A stretch of DNA of 64,000 nucleotides. Origin: Lumbricus rubellus. Taxonomy: Eukaryota; Annelida; Clitellata; Crassiclitellata; Lumbricidae. The notes under the pieces were generated by a model that saw only the letters and a list, made by a program, of their open reading frames with translations, had not been told where the DNA came from and ran no database searches. Location of the stretch: NCBI GenBank assembly GCA_945859605.1, contig OX243814.1:35082952-35146951 (forward strand), written 5' to 3'. Positions 37,751-50,242 of the stretch are shown here, in pieces (positions within the stretch are counted from its first letter, which is position 1; each line of letters opens with the position of its first letter). A program made the position numbers and the translations under genes.

Positions 37751-39640
37751 ATCGTCGTTTGCGATTATTGGACCGTAGCTCTTTCTTTTTTTTATTCGTG
37801 CGTTTCAGTGGTTTCTTTTCTTGTTATTCCCTGAGTAGAAGAAAAACGAGCGTTTTGAAGACTTTGCGCTAGACTGTTATAACTTGTTTTGGAATTTTTC
37901 TGAAATTAAGTACTTGGAATAATTATAGACGTTTTTCTGACTGTTGTTTGAAGCTAAGGCAGCTATTTAAAGGTTGTTTGATTTGCTGAATAAATAGTGT
38001 GGACTCGCTGATGCCTGGCTGTCAACGTATATGCCTTTTGACAACCAGGCCGAAAGTAAAAATGCTGCACTTCTTGTATTGTGTCTATATTGTATATATA
38101 ATATGAATATTTATATTGTGCCTCGAGAACACTTGCCAATCCGAGGCACTCCCAGTGCAAATTACCCAAAGAAAAGAAATTGATTATGATACAACAAAAG
38201 GAAGCACTTGAAAAATCAGTTAATAAAAAAGAGCATGTCTCAATTGTATGGCAAGTTAAGTTGTTAACGTGTATGTTGATTGTTAGGTTAATAAAATGTT
38301 CTCTTTTTCTATTGTGACCATATGGCCTCGACAGTGAATGTCCGCACTTAGAGGTAAGAGGGGCACTTAGCCCCCTCCCTTATTTAATATTGACATCTAT
38401 TTTTTTAACAACTACTTTTTGGCTTTTCGGCAAGTTTCTGTGCTGTAGCCAATGCAGCTAATTGGGAATTGCTTTGGTGATATACCCACGGTCCATGGTC
38501 CTACTTTGTGTTAAGCAGAATGGTGTCTGAACCAGAAGCATGTAAATTTAGTTTAGATTTCAGTATCAGTTTCTGCTATCGTTATCTCTTTCTCTATCTT
38601 CTGTGTAAAGTTTATTTATGAGGATCAGACTGAACTCAAACACTCAACATTCCACTAGGCTAGCAGCCAGTTACTTGTGGTCAACATAGGATGCTGTATA
38701 AATGTCTGGTTGTTGGCTTCAACGTTATGTTTTATTAATTATCAGCTGATGCATTTGGTAACACTAATGTCTGCTGTCACTTGTGATTATGTTTATAGAA
38801 TGTGTACGATGAATGCATGCAAGAGTCGTGTAATATGTTACATGCCAGTGACAATTGTGGGAGTAGATGTGACTGTAGCTTCTTATTATAAAGAGTAAAT
38901 GCCATTGGTAATTTCTTGTAGGTGTACATGTGCTGATTTTTTTATTGTAGCTTAACATTATTAACTAATTATCTAACATTATGTTTTTGCTGTATTAGGT
39001 TTTTGCAGTGAAATGAAAAAACTTAGAGAATTGTCAGCAGCTTCTAGCAGTTGTCATGCTTCATTTTGCAGTTGATGACAGTTTACTGTTTGATAGCGTT
39101 TTTCCATATTTATTTATGTTGCGTGAGAAACGCACGGTAGGATATAATATAGTGTGAGTTTGCTATTCGAAAAGTTGTAAATATCCAGATGTTTCCGTTT
39201 ACAATTTAAATAAAGCTGAAATTTGAAAAGTGAGTCATAGCCAATCAATCAATTTTCAATCAGTCAATTTTCAATAAATAAATTATTTATCAATCATCAA
39301 TCAATTTTCAATCAATCAATTTTCAATCAATTATCAATCAATTAATTTTTAATCAATCAATTTTCAATCCATCGATTTTTTACAGACAGAGGGAGGGAGA
39401 GGGGAGGGGAGAGACATAGAGGGACGGACGGAGAGGGAGGGAGAGAGCGAAAGATTGAGTGACGGACACTGTTGACTCGTGCTTTAAGTGTCTCTCTGAA
39501 GATCGTTTCGTCTATTAGACTCTTGTTATTCTATCACGGCTCTTTATATAATTTTTAATTGCCAATAAAACTGCTATTGAAGAAGATTGCGCTGATAAAG
39601 CACGGCGACTTAATGGAAACGTGTTTCAGTAAAGCGCCCG
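37751..39640. other. KDM2 3' UTR and simple sequence
   Basis: The 3' UTR could end after any of three AATAAA signals (37989, 38290, 39209). A decayed SINE tail is visible near 38100-38150 and a decayed G/C-tract element near 38340. From 39240 to 39370 'caatcaattttcaat' repeats irregularly, followed by a GGGAGA-rich purine run to about 39450. There is no F-box or leucine-rich-repeat coding exon here. Confidence 0.6.
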
Positions 39641-39970
39641 AAAGTAAATCGGTTTTGCCTACTGGCAAATAGTAGTTCCATGGGTGGTGGAACCTGATTG
39701 GAATCTGGATAGGAGAGCTTGAAGCGTTCGTTTTTCAGTCGTGAATGGAAAGCAGCAGAGGAGAGTGCAAGCGGAAGAGAGGTTGAATTTGGAGGAGAGA
39801 TTGGGAAGATAGGAGGATGAGCGAACAGGCGGAGGTATGTTGGGAGTCCGTTCCAACATTGACCTACCACTGCTACCAGGTGGGCTACTATGCATAATAC
39901 ATGTTCTCCTCTGCTCCACTAGACTAACTTTTGCACATTTGCTAGTCCAGTCAGCTGCATAATGCATTGC
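39610..39970 (-). pseudogene. Possible retrotransposon 3' remnant
   Basis: A minus-strand frame contains WNGLPTYLR followed later by FHSRLKNERF, reminiscent of the C-terminal end of non-LTR reverse transcriptases (WN.LP..LR...F...L). The upstream part lies in another frame, so it is broken. The similarity is weak. Confidence 0.3.
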
Positions 39971-40192
39971 TTAGACCTGCGCAGAGCGTTCGCAAGCTAC
40001 TACGCTCTTCTGCCGCTTCTGCGCATTTGATTTCATGCAGGTTAATTCACCTGTTTTAGGTAGGCTAACATTTTGGGCAAGAGTGTTGAAAGCTCTCCTT
40101 AAATAATAGGCCTATAATTATTTTAAACAATAATCAGTGTCTAAGACATACAGGCACCATTATAATGTAAACTTACTTTTACACACACTATG

Positions 40193-40357
40193 AGTGGGCG
40201 GAGTTTATCAGGGGTTAGGGGGGCTAAGCCCCTCCAAGAAGGCCCAAATTCAATTTTTTCACCATGAAAATGGTATCCTTTTTCGGGGTTAGCCCTACCA
40301 ATAAGGTCCAAACTCGGGGTTAGCCCTCCCAAGAATGAAAACCAAACTCCGCCCATG
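40193..40357. mobile_element. hAT-like MITE related to 12325
   Basis: Inverted ends gtgggcggagttt and aaactccgcccatg. The body is the reverse complement of the 170-bp element at 12325 over most of its length. I could not find a convincing target duplication, so the left end has changed. A (GC)n(AC)n run follows at about 40372-40403. Confidence 0.65.
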
Positions 40358-40934
40358 CACACGCCGTGACTCGCGCGCGCGCGCGCGCGCGCGCGCACAC
40401 ACAATACGTAGGCCTAGATTGAAGTCTATTATCATACCATAACCATGGTAGCTTTGGGCGCGTATTAGGGTGGTCGTTATAAATGAAAGTTGGAATCTAC
40501 TGTTCTCCAAGTTTGCATTTGGTGCCATTCCATCCAGAAACATCACACAAAAAGTTGTGAGAGAAAATATTAATATTTAGGACTTGCGCAACACCATCAA
40601 AGTTTCACCATGTACCAAAGAAGCGAAAACTTGAATTGCAAGCATAATAAACCATGCATCCTCAAATCAGAATTCAATACAATGTGACTATATTAATATA
40701 ATAATATTGCATACATGATTACCAATGATTACACTGTTTGGTGATCAAGATTGCAATTATTATTATTGCTGCTTAGGTATTTAATCAATGTCAATGTGAC
40801 CTTGAAGACTCTGCGGCACTCTCTTTTGTTTGTGCTGAGAACGAGTTGCGATGTTCGTCTACAACTTCTGATATAAATTGTTTTTGTTCATTCCTTGTAC
40901 TTGAGGCATTGAAATGCTGAATAAGGGTGACACC

Positions 40935-41087
40935 CAGGGTGAGAATTGCCGGGGGGGTTGGGGGGGTTCAACCCCCCCAGTCATTTTTAGAGCCCCATGT
41001 TAAAGTATGTTTTTCATACCCCAATTTCTAGTTTATCATAGGCCAACCCCCCCCCCCCCCAGTTATTTTTCCACAATTCTCATACTG
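40935..41087. mobile_element. 153-bp hAT-like MITE
   Basis: The ends CAGGGTGAGAATTG and CAATTCTCATACTG are inverse apart from a few bases. The perfect 8-bp duplication gtgacacc flanks them (40927-40934 and 41088-41095). Internal poly-G and poly-C tracts face each other. Confidence 0.88.
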
Positions 41088-41095
41088 GTGACACC

Positions 41096-43520
41096 TAAGC
41101 TAGATCACTGATAACCTTTATGGATCTCCAGCTTGTCGCATTCTTCATGCAGTCTTCATGCTTTATACGACCGCTTAACTGGATCGTGTTCCAAAAGTGC
41201 ATCTAGTAGTTTAATTCAAGATGCAGAACAGGTCATGGGTTGAGTTTATCACGAAATGATGTCGATCTAGCCTTTTTTGCGAATGGTTGGGAGAAGAGTT
41301 GTATACGTTTGTGGATCTCAGAAGCTTCTTTGTCTACTAGAACTGCTATGATCAATTTCTTCTCTCCCAATGACATGTCATTGTGAAAGAAACCTAAGCT
41401 TGCCAGCAGCTTGGATAAATACCAAAGATTTCGGCCAAAGGGTGTCACATCGGAACCAGCAATGACCTTTCATGGATATAAAGAGAGATAAAACAGCAGT
41501 ACTAGATCGTTCCTAGGTTCAGTGGTTGCTGAATGCTGGTGGGGATGGAAACTAATGGCGGCCATGTAGATGCATGTCCCAAATAGACTAATAAGCTTAA
41601 TTAATTATTTCCCGATGCTCCCACACATATTCGTCATAAGATAAGCCGATTCTTTGACTATAATCGTTGCTGTAGCCTAGAGGATACTTGTCTTGAAATA
41701 GCAACATCCTCAAGCAGTAAATTGCTCTCGTCGTCCATTTAGGCTACTGTTATTGAAGGGTTTGCAGCCGATGCTAGCTTCTTTAAACCTTGCCGGTCCC
41801 CAGCTTCCAGATATGCTCAGTCTCCTGAGTTGGAACTTTGTCAAAGAAGCTGCTTAGTAGTCTGAGTGATACTGTCCCTGATGCCAAGTTTTTCACGCTT
41901 ATGATGATGGAGCAGTACTTTGAGCAGTTCTCTGCTAGAACGTCTCTTCAAGATGGGAGCTTGGAACCTTTGAAGCTCTCCTCTGTCCTCTAGCATGCGA
42001 CATTACCGCTAACGTGTTGTAATCGGCATCGCCTTCTCACTATTAGATGCAGACATTTAAATAATGCCCCTATTATGCTGTATATGTTAATAATAATTAT
42101 GCGTGGCGTTGCTGGAAACAAGTTAAGCAATGAACAAGCAAAGCATGTTCAAGTGGTGAAGATAAAACATGTCTGTAAGCCTTTACAACATGTCGAACAG
42201 GATTCGAAGGAAGAGCAAGGATATCGTTGTTTGGAACACAAACAATTACATAGAACCTTTGCATCATAACACTGTAAGCTTATAGGGCCTAATACATGAT
42301 AAATTCTGCAATGCATGAGATACTATACAGCCTAAAATATAATAATAGGCCTATTGTATGTAAGACTATGTGTATTGTGTACGGTAGTGCATTGATGACT
42401 TGGAATGCAACTAATCAAAGATCATAACATTGGACAGAATAGATCATTTTTTGCAGGAATTCTCTCTCACTTGTCAATTACCGCTAAAATGCTCATAAAA
42501 ATAGATAATTAGCAATCACTGATGACAAAAACATTGTAGAATATACCTTTCAGCTGTGCCTAAGTAAAAATCATAAAGTGTTTCTGTCAGAAAACTATAA
42601 TTCTAAGACTTTGCAGTAAATAATACTTATGCTCGAAATTACGACAATTATTTGTAAAATACTAAACTTCAACGACGTACGTTGCGTAAGTCCTAAATAT
42701 TTTTCAATTCTGATAATTTTTGGGCTACATAGGTTTTAGACCAAGTGGCACGAAAGGCCGGGTTGGAGAAATATGAGATATTAAGTTGAAAATTTTCTAT
42801 TAGAGATGCAACCACCCTAGCGCGTATAGGCCTACCTTGGTCATTATATTGTCCTATAATAGATCATGTAGGCCTATCGTGACTCTAATCGACCGTCAAT
42901 GACTTTGAAGATCACTTAAAAGCCGATCAAAGTTTTGCATAGATGTGTCTTTACGAAACTTAAGCGATAAAAAAATACCGGGTGGTAGGCCTAATAGGCC
43001 CTAATTGAAAATACACTCGTGCGCCGACGGAGGCCCGTATGAAATAACGTAGACTCGAGCATATAGGCCTAATAGATATTCTGTCAACTCAGAGTCATAT
43101 ATTTCATGCTAATGCCGTGACATCAACAAGACAATCGTTAAAGGCCTATAATAATTAATAGACCATAATTATTATAGACTAAATTCTGTGATCACCTATA
43201 GCTGTCCTCATTATATACTAATTAAGCGTAGAAGTTGATTACACACTTGATCAGTTCATCGTTACGTCCAGCTGTGTTGGAGCGCACACTCAACCAGTTT
43301 GATGTATTTGGTGGTTTACATGGTAAACTCACCTGTTAAGGCCTCGTGATATTATAACTATAGGTTTTTATTCAGTGGAGTGTAGGCCTACTGTATAGCC
43401 ACAATAGTCCAACTAGTGTATTCACAGGATTGGATGGTAAGCCTATGTGGTCTCAACAGTTTCAAACAAGTAGAGGATTGTATGGTACGTATAAACACTT
43501 TTTAAAAATGTGGGAATTGT
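41096..43520. other. Intergenic, no supported gene
   Basis: A minus-strand open frame at 41233-41448 (about 71 residues, SDVTPFGRNLWYLSKL...) has protein-like composition but no family I recognise. It may be an exon or transposon remnant. The rest is AT-rich with frequent 'taggcctat' motifs. Confidence 0.35.
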
Positions 43521-43530
43521 ACAGTGGTTT

Positions 43531-43762
43531 CAGTGGCGCAACTAGGGGGGTGCTGCCCCCAGGCTAAAAAAGTGACCCACGCAATTTTTCCAAATCCGAT
43601 GAGTTTTTTGGTGCGTGGGGGGGGGGGGGGTAGGGGTCATTCGGTCTTTAAGATTACACAATCCATGGCAGCAAGTTCCTTTGGCACTCGGTACTTCGCA
43701 TCATCGGCGCTTACAATAATAATTCTGAGGACCCCCCAGAAAAAATTTTGGTTGCGCCCCTG
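43531..43762. mobile_element. 232-bp hAT-like MITE
   Basis: The ends CAGTGGCGCAACTAGG and GGTTGCGCCCCTG have a perfect 8-bp duplication, agtggttt (43523-43530 and 43763-43770). The end sequence matches the CAGTGGCGTAAC elements at 7779 and 46904. Confidence 0.9.
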
Positions 43763-43827
43763 AGTGGTTTCATATTGCCATGCGTTCTGTTTCGCTGACA
43801 GCGTCGTTTACTGCATGTGTAATATTA

Positions 43828-44435
43828 CGAAGCTGGACGTTTTGGCGCCGCCGTTTTGGCGCCGGACGTTTTTGCGGCGCCGTTTTGGCGCCGGACGTTT
43901 TGGCGCCGCCGTTTTGGCGCCGGACGTTTTGGCGCCGATTTTTTTCCACCCTAGTTCTAGAGTATAAAAATTATGATATTGTAGGTAATTGTAGGCTATA
44001 GGCTATATAGTTAGGTTCATTTACGCACATTTTGAGGTAAATTTTGTAATGATATTCCACGCCATTCAAAAGTTATGCCCAAAATAGCTAAGAATGTATA
44101 TATGACATGCGTCGTGAGGGTCGGTTAGGCTCAGGTAGGCGACGTGAGGGTAGGTTGGGGTTAGGTATAGGGTTATTGTAGTCATTCGATCCCGTATAGG
44201 GTACAAATTACGGTTAATTATTACACCACTGAAAAAAACTTGGAAAATAAATATTAAACACAATTCGATCACTTCGTACTGACGTATTTGTAAACTGAAC
44301 CGAAAATAAGCTGCTGAGATCAAATTTTATATGGGCGCCAAAACGGCGGCGCCAAAACGGTCGCGCCAAAACGGCGGCGCCAAAACGGTCGCGCCAAAAC
44401 GGCGGCGCCAAAAACGTCACGTCCCGCCGTCCCGG
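43828..44435. mobile_element. Element with inverted GGCGCC/GTTTTGGCGCC arrays
   Basis: The left end repeats '(g)gacgttttggcgccg' about five times (43835-43940). The right end repeats the inverse 'ggcgccaaaacgg' about five times (44332-44415). taatatta occurs at 43820-43827 and 44436-44443 as a possible 8-bp duplication. The centre (about 44108-44195) shares gagggtcggttagg-type sequence with the 15880 element. There is no transposase. Confidence 0.7.
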
Positions 44436-44633
44436 TAATATTATGTGTATTATGCACAGAGTGGCACAGAATATCCTATATCGTATATACCTCGTTGGAT
44501 GTCACTTGGGCATTGGACTTGACATACCTCGATCGTGTGACAGAATTTGTCTTCATTACTCAGCACCTGAAGGAGGTTGAGAAACAATTCCGAGATTTAC
44601 ATTACAATTACATTCCACCGTCGTTGCTCGGAT

Positions 44634-45056
44634 ATGTATTCGTCCGCTGCGAGACTGCAGGACATCGTGTTACAGCGTCAGTTGACCTCTGAACTGACCC
44701 GAATAGACGAAGCCTACGTTCAGACGATGGTCGCAAGAGACGAGAAGATCCGAGAGTTAAGACGAGATCTCGCACTCGGTCTCCAGCTCGTCTCACTTCC
44801 GCTGGACTACATCGATATTCCGGCGATTTCGATCAAAAGATTGTTGGACGACGAACAGAAGAAGATGCTCCTCTTCAAACCGGCGTATCTCTTGCCAAAG
44901 AAGAAGAGCAAAAAACGCGCCCGATTCATCAAGTCGACGTCATCGTCGACGGATTCAAGAGAGGACATCATCGATGACGTCATCAAAGAATCGACGATGA
45001 TCGAACAGCAACACAATGGATCCATCCCACCTTCTGCTGCTGCTGATGATGTTTCA

Positions 45057-45100
<44 letters not shown>

Positions 45101-45170
45101 AACTAAGCCAGCGATGGATTTTGAGCCAGCGAAATCACTGGAAAGGACGTTCTACGCTCTACGCTACTGA
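44634..45170 (+). CDS. Unrecognised basic, poly-alanine protein or last exon
   Basis: From ATG 44634 the frame gives 178 residues. Residues about 1-45 look like a charged helix (LQRQLTSELTRIDEAY, RDEKIRELRRDLALG). A lysine-rich stretch (about 92-103) resembles a nuclear signal, followed by a Ser/Asp-rich segment. A run of about 15 alanines is encoded by (GCT)n. Codon use is GC-richer than the flanks, which supports real coding. An overlapping plus-strand frame just upstream (44495-44692, LDLTYLDRVTEF...HLKEVEKQF) is also protein-like. The gene could therefore be spliced or frameshifted between the two, or this may be the last exon of a longer gene. I cannot name a family. Confidence 0.5.
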
Positions 45171-45937
45171 CACATCAATTACGTGTCTTATATCTATGCT
45201 CATCTATTCTAGTGTAAATCGTCATGATCTTATCTATTGTAATCTATCTTATCTTTTATTTTCTGATCTATTTATTCTGTTCTAAGCTAATGACTTGTAA
45301 AGCATCGTTTTCGTCGTGCCTAGAACATTATATGGTAGTTCTTTAGAGTGAAATAGGAATCAAGACTAGACTAAGTGATACATTGAAGATGATGGGTCTA
45401 TATAGGCCTAACTCTATAGGCCTACAGTGGTCTCAAACTCAAGTCAGCAACGTGGGCCACATTTGGAAATCTACAGGGGCTCGCGGGCGCAACATAACAA
45501 TATGTAATTCATGACGTGAAATTAATCATTGCAGCACAGCATACAAAAATGCGCTCCTCGTCATCCGCTGATTTCCTTAAATGAGTTGGTTACATGAGTT
45601 CAGCCTTGTATAATCTCTCCTGTATGCCTATAGATCTAACTAAGTGCATTGTACACAATTATCCAGCGTGTTGATCCATGGCTTAGGCCTATAGCAGATA
45701 TATTTAGGCCTACATGGTTGATTGTGTATAAATGGCAGATCCCGTAACGCTGCAGTGGATGTGAAAACATGTGAACAAATCGTACAAATCCTGATTGCGC
45801 ATGCATCTTGTCGATAATGTCTTGATGAGCAAATATTTAATTTGTTTCTATTTTCATTTTCAAACGCACATGCCCTTAACGGCACCACTGCATTGGCACA
45901 AGGCAGAAAATGTAGAATCTTATTAAAGTCGGCTATG

Positions 45938-46122
45938 ATAGGCGTACGAGGCGGGGGTCCAGAGGGGGGGCAAATGCCCCAAATTTCGGGCAAGTCTGGT
46001 TTTTCGGACAAACACAGCCCCGGACGACTAGAAAAAGGTCGTCAACTTTTTTGCCGGATATATTTTTCGGGCAGAAGTTCAATCTTTGCCCCCTCCACTG
46101 CTGAAAACTCCCGTACGCCTAT
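45938..46122. mobile_element. Probable hAT-like MITE
   Basis: Inverted ends ataggcgtacg and cgtacgcctat enclose a body with 'gggggg' tracts and 'aaaaaggtcgtcaacttttt', a motif shared with the elements at 6208 and 56698. I found no clear target duplication. Confidence 0.55.
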
Positions 46123-46299
46123 GATGCTGACATAGGCCTATTTTAAGGCTTAAAGCGACTTAGTCAGAAGCCTTGTAAAACCACAAATTTAATAAGAGCA
46201 ATATCACGTTCGTCTAATATTATCGTATGATGTCTTGTCTGTCTTCCAATATGGCCGTCTTCTCCTATATAATATGTATGATTATTGCCCCACTTCTGC

Positions 46300-46720
46300 A
46301 GGGTTTTACGACTTTGATGTGGCTTATGTTTACCAAGTTAGTCAGCTTAGACTGTCACGAAGTTTCAACCGGTAATCTTATGTTAATCTCTGTTTGAACT
46401 ATTTTTTTTAAAATTGATGCAAGTATCTTCTGAGTTCTGTGATCAAATAACCATGACCACTGCTCAAGTGCTCATGAACACGGAAGTTAAGGTTTTCGCA
46501 AAGGCATGACAGTGAAGTGAGCAATGACTGTTGGAATCAGTTGCAACAACACACACACGAGCACGCACGCACACACACACACACAAATCAATAAGAATTA
46601 AAGACATTAGTTTTCAAAGGTGATATGGTAGCCTATACCTGTTCAGTGTGTTCACTGTTCAGTTTTGAAAGAATTTGGCCATTCTGTATTCAGGTGAAGT
46701 TGAAGACCTACAATGATTCA
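46300..46720. repeat. Duplicated segment, copy 1
   Basis: It shares ordered blocks with 48640-48975: 'gtcacgaagtttcaac', 'accatgaccactgc', 'gttggaatcagttg', 'aatcaataag' and 'ctgttcagttttgaa'. An (AC)n run at about 46550-46585 is expanded in this copy. No open frame is conserved. Confidence 0.7.
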
Positions 46721-46903
46721 ACCACAAACTTAAGAAAAGCAAGTTTGTGTTCATCTACTATTCTACTAGTATCGTATGAGACCTTGTAAGTGCTCATAAA
46801 TTATATGGCCGCTATCTTCTATGTAGTAGGGGAGGTGGGGGCAAGTATGGCATAAAGTTACAAAAAGTTGAATAAAATATGTAATATTAAACATATCTAC
46901 ACT

Positions 46904-47707
46904 CAGTGGCGTAGCAATAGGGTAGACTGGGTAGACAAAGTCTAGGGGGCCCCCGAGTGTAGAGGCCCCAGAGGGGCCCCCGAGTTTGCAAGACTCAGAA
47001 AAAATGTTAAATAAATATTGTAGTAGACTAAGTAGACGATACTGTGTCAGACTCTCAGTAGTCCGTACGGTTACCCGAGAACCCGTCAAGTTCCGTCAAC
47101 CCGAAAAGACGTCATGGTGTTGGCATTATTTTAGAGAAACTTATTTCCGTGAAATAAATTGCGCATCTCATTGTTTGAGAAATGTTAGGAAATTACAGTT
47201 TAGGCCTAAAAAATATTGTGTTTCCGGTAAAAGAGCTAAACAATTGGGTAGGTAGGTCGAATTTTATTTTTATTTTGGTAAAATATCTTTATGCAGTGAC
47301 TATCCGAAAAAGTATAGGCTACCCGACTAGTCTTTTTTGCAGAAAGGTATACGCTGCAACAAAGTATACGTGTTCTAAGCAAGTATAAACTGCCTATTTC
47401 AATACAAATGCAAAAAAAAATTTTTTAATTAATTTTTTTTCTAATTTTTTTTATTAAACTTGTTTCTAAATAAATCTTTCTACAAAATTATTTTAGTCGC
47501 GGCAATAAAAGAGGGTCGATCGGGTTACCGGAAACACTAATTTTTAGGCCTTAATTTACTGTAATTTGTACTAGTACCTTGTTCATAACTATACATCAGC
47601 ATTTCAGTAAATTAATAAGTAATAATACATTTCAATAAGTGCCGTAGGGAGAGGGCCCCACCTTCATATTTTGTCTAGGGGCCCCCGAGTTCCTAGTTAC
47701 GCCACTG
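46904..47707. mobile_element. 804-bp hAT-like element
   Basis: The left end CAGTGGCGTAGCAA and right end TTACGCCACTG are inverses. Flanks tctacact (46896-46903) and tctacagt (47708-47715) match at 7 of 8 bases. Both ends carry 'gtctaggggcccccgag' facing inwards. No transposase frame survives. Confidence 0.82.
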
Positions 47708-47717
47708 TCTACAGTGA

Positions 47718-48122
47718 CACTGTGTCCCAATAAATCGGGCACCCTTTTTACAATGTGAATAAAACAGGTAAATCTTAATCGATTTTCAAAATTTCAAAAA
47801 TGTTTTTATCATGAGATAATTATCTACAAATTGGTAATTTATGGACGGCCCTCACTAAATAATTACGTCATAATGACGTCGTTAATTTACATATCGAAAC
47901 CAAATGTCAACAAAAATCGTTGTGTTCGGTACTTAACATTTGAATTCTCTTATACAAATAACGTAATTGTGACGTCAATATTCATGCCAGAAACTTCATA
48001 TTTGAATCAGTGTAAGATAATTATCTCAGGATAAAAACCGTTTTGAAATTTTGAAAATCGATTTAGATTTATCTGTTTTATTCACATTATAAAAAGGGTG
48101 CCAGATTTATTGGGACACAGTG
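47718..48122. mobile_element. 405-bp element with about 120-bp TIRs
   Basis: The ends CACTGTGTCCCAATAAATC and its inverse pair for about 120 bases, including 'gggcacccttttt', 'aatcgattttcaaaatttca' and 'gagataattatct'. TA follows the right end. The long TIRs and TA flank suggest a Tc1/mariner-type MITE. The left flank is GA, so the duplication is not intact. Confidence 0.75.
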
Positions 48123-48408
48123 TATATAAAATTTACTTTGTAGTGTACATGTATACGTTGAACATCGATGCATCCATAAAATTGCTAAAATTGCAACTGG
48201 GTATACGATTTCTTCATCAAAATCTACTCAAAAGGTCACTCTTGCCCCATCATGTGGAGCAAGAATATCATGCCACTCTTACCCCTTGTTTAGTGTTTAG
48301 GGCAGGACTGGCATGCCCTTCTTACCCACAGAGACAGGAACATAGGGCCTACGTATTGAACAATTTTGGTTTACGATAATAAGGACGAATTTATGTCTTA
48401 CTTATTAA

Positions 48409-48471
48409 CCCTTTAATGCCCGAGGGTATAGGATTTCCCATACCATTTACTACCATCTCAGCATTAAAGGG
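48409..48471. mobile_element. 63-bp TTAA palindromic MITE
   Basis: Flanked by TTAA at 48405-48408 and 48472-48475. It differs from the copy at 28097 at only a few positions. Confidence 0.75.
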
Positions 48472-48639
48472 TTAAATGAAACAATTTGATTGTACACAAC
48501 AATGCATAGTGTGATTCGAAGATGCTTGCCATGAAATCCATCAAGTATTAGTTTTGCTAAGCAATCCAAAGAATCTTATGCTTGAATCACAAAATTAAAA
48601 CAATGTTAAATATCTTCTTTTACTGTAGTTGTAGCCTAT

Positions 48640-48975
48640 TCTTACGAATTCGACTTAGGCTGTGTTTATCAAGCTAGTCAGCATAGACGGTCACGAAGTT
48701 TCAACTGCTAATCCTATGTGTAAAACTGTGTATGAACAAATCTGTGATCAACCAACCATGACCACTGCCCATGACGACGGATGTTAAGGCATTCGGAAAG
48801 GTGGTCAACTCACATCTGACATTGCAGCGAACGATGCTCGTTGGAATCAGTTGACACACACAAAACCACACGGCAATCAATAAGAAAACTTACAATTCAA
48901 AGGTAGCTGTTCAGTTTTGAATGAATTTGAGCATTCAGTATCCAGTTGACGTTGGAGACTCACGACTCAAGGTAA
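48640..48975. repeat. Duplicated segment, copy 2 (possible 5' UTR exon)
   Basis: The counterpart of 46300-46720. It ends in 'gactcacgactcaag' followed by gtaacg, a fair donor site. It could be the 5' UTR exon that joins the acceptor in front of the cGAS-like gene at 53331, an intron of about 4.4 kb. That link is a guess. Confidence 0.5.
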
Positions 48976-48979
48976 CGCC

Positions 48980-50195
48980 CAACGTCGTGATTCATCAAAA
49001 GGTTAGTTCTGGTTTTAATTAAGTTTGTGGGTCTCTGTTTCGTGTTATTCTTACGTTTCTACATTCTGATGCGGGTTTGTCCATAGTCAGAAAGAGAGAT
49101 GATCTGTTTTGATCTAAACTAAACTTACAGTATTTGCATGGACTCGTTGGCGAATCATTCCCTCTCCCAACGTGTTGCCACGACGTTTTAATGGCATAGC
49201 CTCAAGCAAAACGTTTCCTTTCAAGACGCTTAACATCTGCAAAGATTAGCCATCTAACAAATTCATTTTCCTAATTTGTCTAACGTTTACACAAAATATC
49301 AATTTAATTCTATGGGTGAAAAAGAAACACTGAAGATTTATTAAAAAATGCAATACGATCGAAATCGACTTGGCTAAGCACACGAAGTAGCCTATAGCAC
49401 AGCACGATGCTTATTTTCCTGCATAACTTGCTGTATGCTCATAGTAAGAAAAAGGCTACCCATTTCATGATTATTTGAACCGGTATCGCAGACAAGCGAA
49501 TTTAATTCACTGTAATGCTCGATGATTTAAAAAAATTAAAAATTTAAAAATCTGTGGATGAGTGGGACTATTTTTCTTGAGAAAATTCTTGCACTGTTTT
49601 ATATAAAACTGCTACCAGTCGGAAACAGCAAACTCTTCTTTAGCTCATAGAAAACGTAGGAAATATCAGAAAAATAACAGTAAGGAAAATAATAAGAGAC
49701 AAAAATAAATAAATAGCGTTACATAAAAAATAAAAACCGAATAAAGCGATGCAAAAAATAAAAAACCAGAAAAACCACGTTTTTTGGGAGCGAATAAAAA
49801 ACGAAAAAACCTTTTAAACAACTATGCTTTAACTCTACTCTAACTCTCACAGCAAATAAACTCGACACTCGAAATATATCCACTCCTCTTCAAGTTCTTT
49901 TCTCGTCCCTGATCCAAACCAACTGTCCAAGCCCCAACTACCACGCTCATTCATCCGGTGTAGCCAGTGCCCGGTCAATGATCACGGTCCAATAACCACT
50001 AAGGACCACTCTGGTGTTGTAGTGAAGGGCAGTCGGCGATGATGACGTTTATTACCCGGTACTGTATAACTATGTACTGTTTTATGACTCTAATTTAGAT
50101 TAACAGTAGGCCTAATCAATTGCCTAGATCGTTGCTGCGAACACTTAATAGTCATTATCGATTAACTAGAGAGAAAGAGAGAGTGGGAGATGGAG

Positions 50196-50242
<47 letters not shown>

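Noticed and set aside
39659..39967. Minus-strand frame as a host gene
   Set aside because: It overlaps a second frame with a retrotransposon-like end and has no splice structure, so a decayed element is more likely.
37751..44500. Search for F-box and leucine-rich-repeat exons of KDM2
   Set aside because: No frame with F-box or LRR pattern and splice sites was found. The LDLTYLD stretch at about 44515 does not repeat or fit the LRR spacing.
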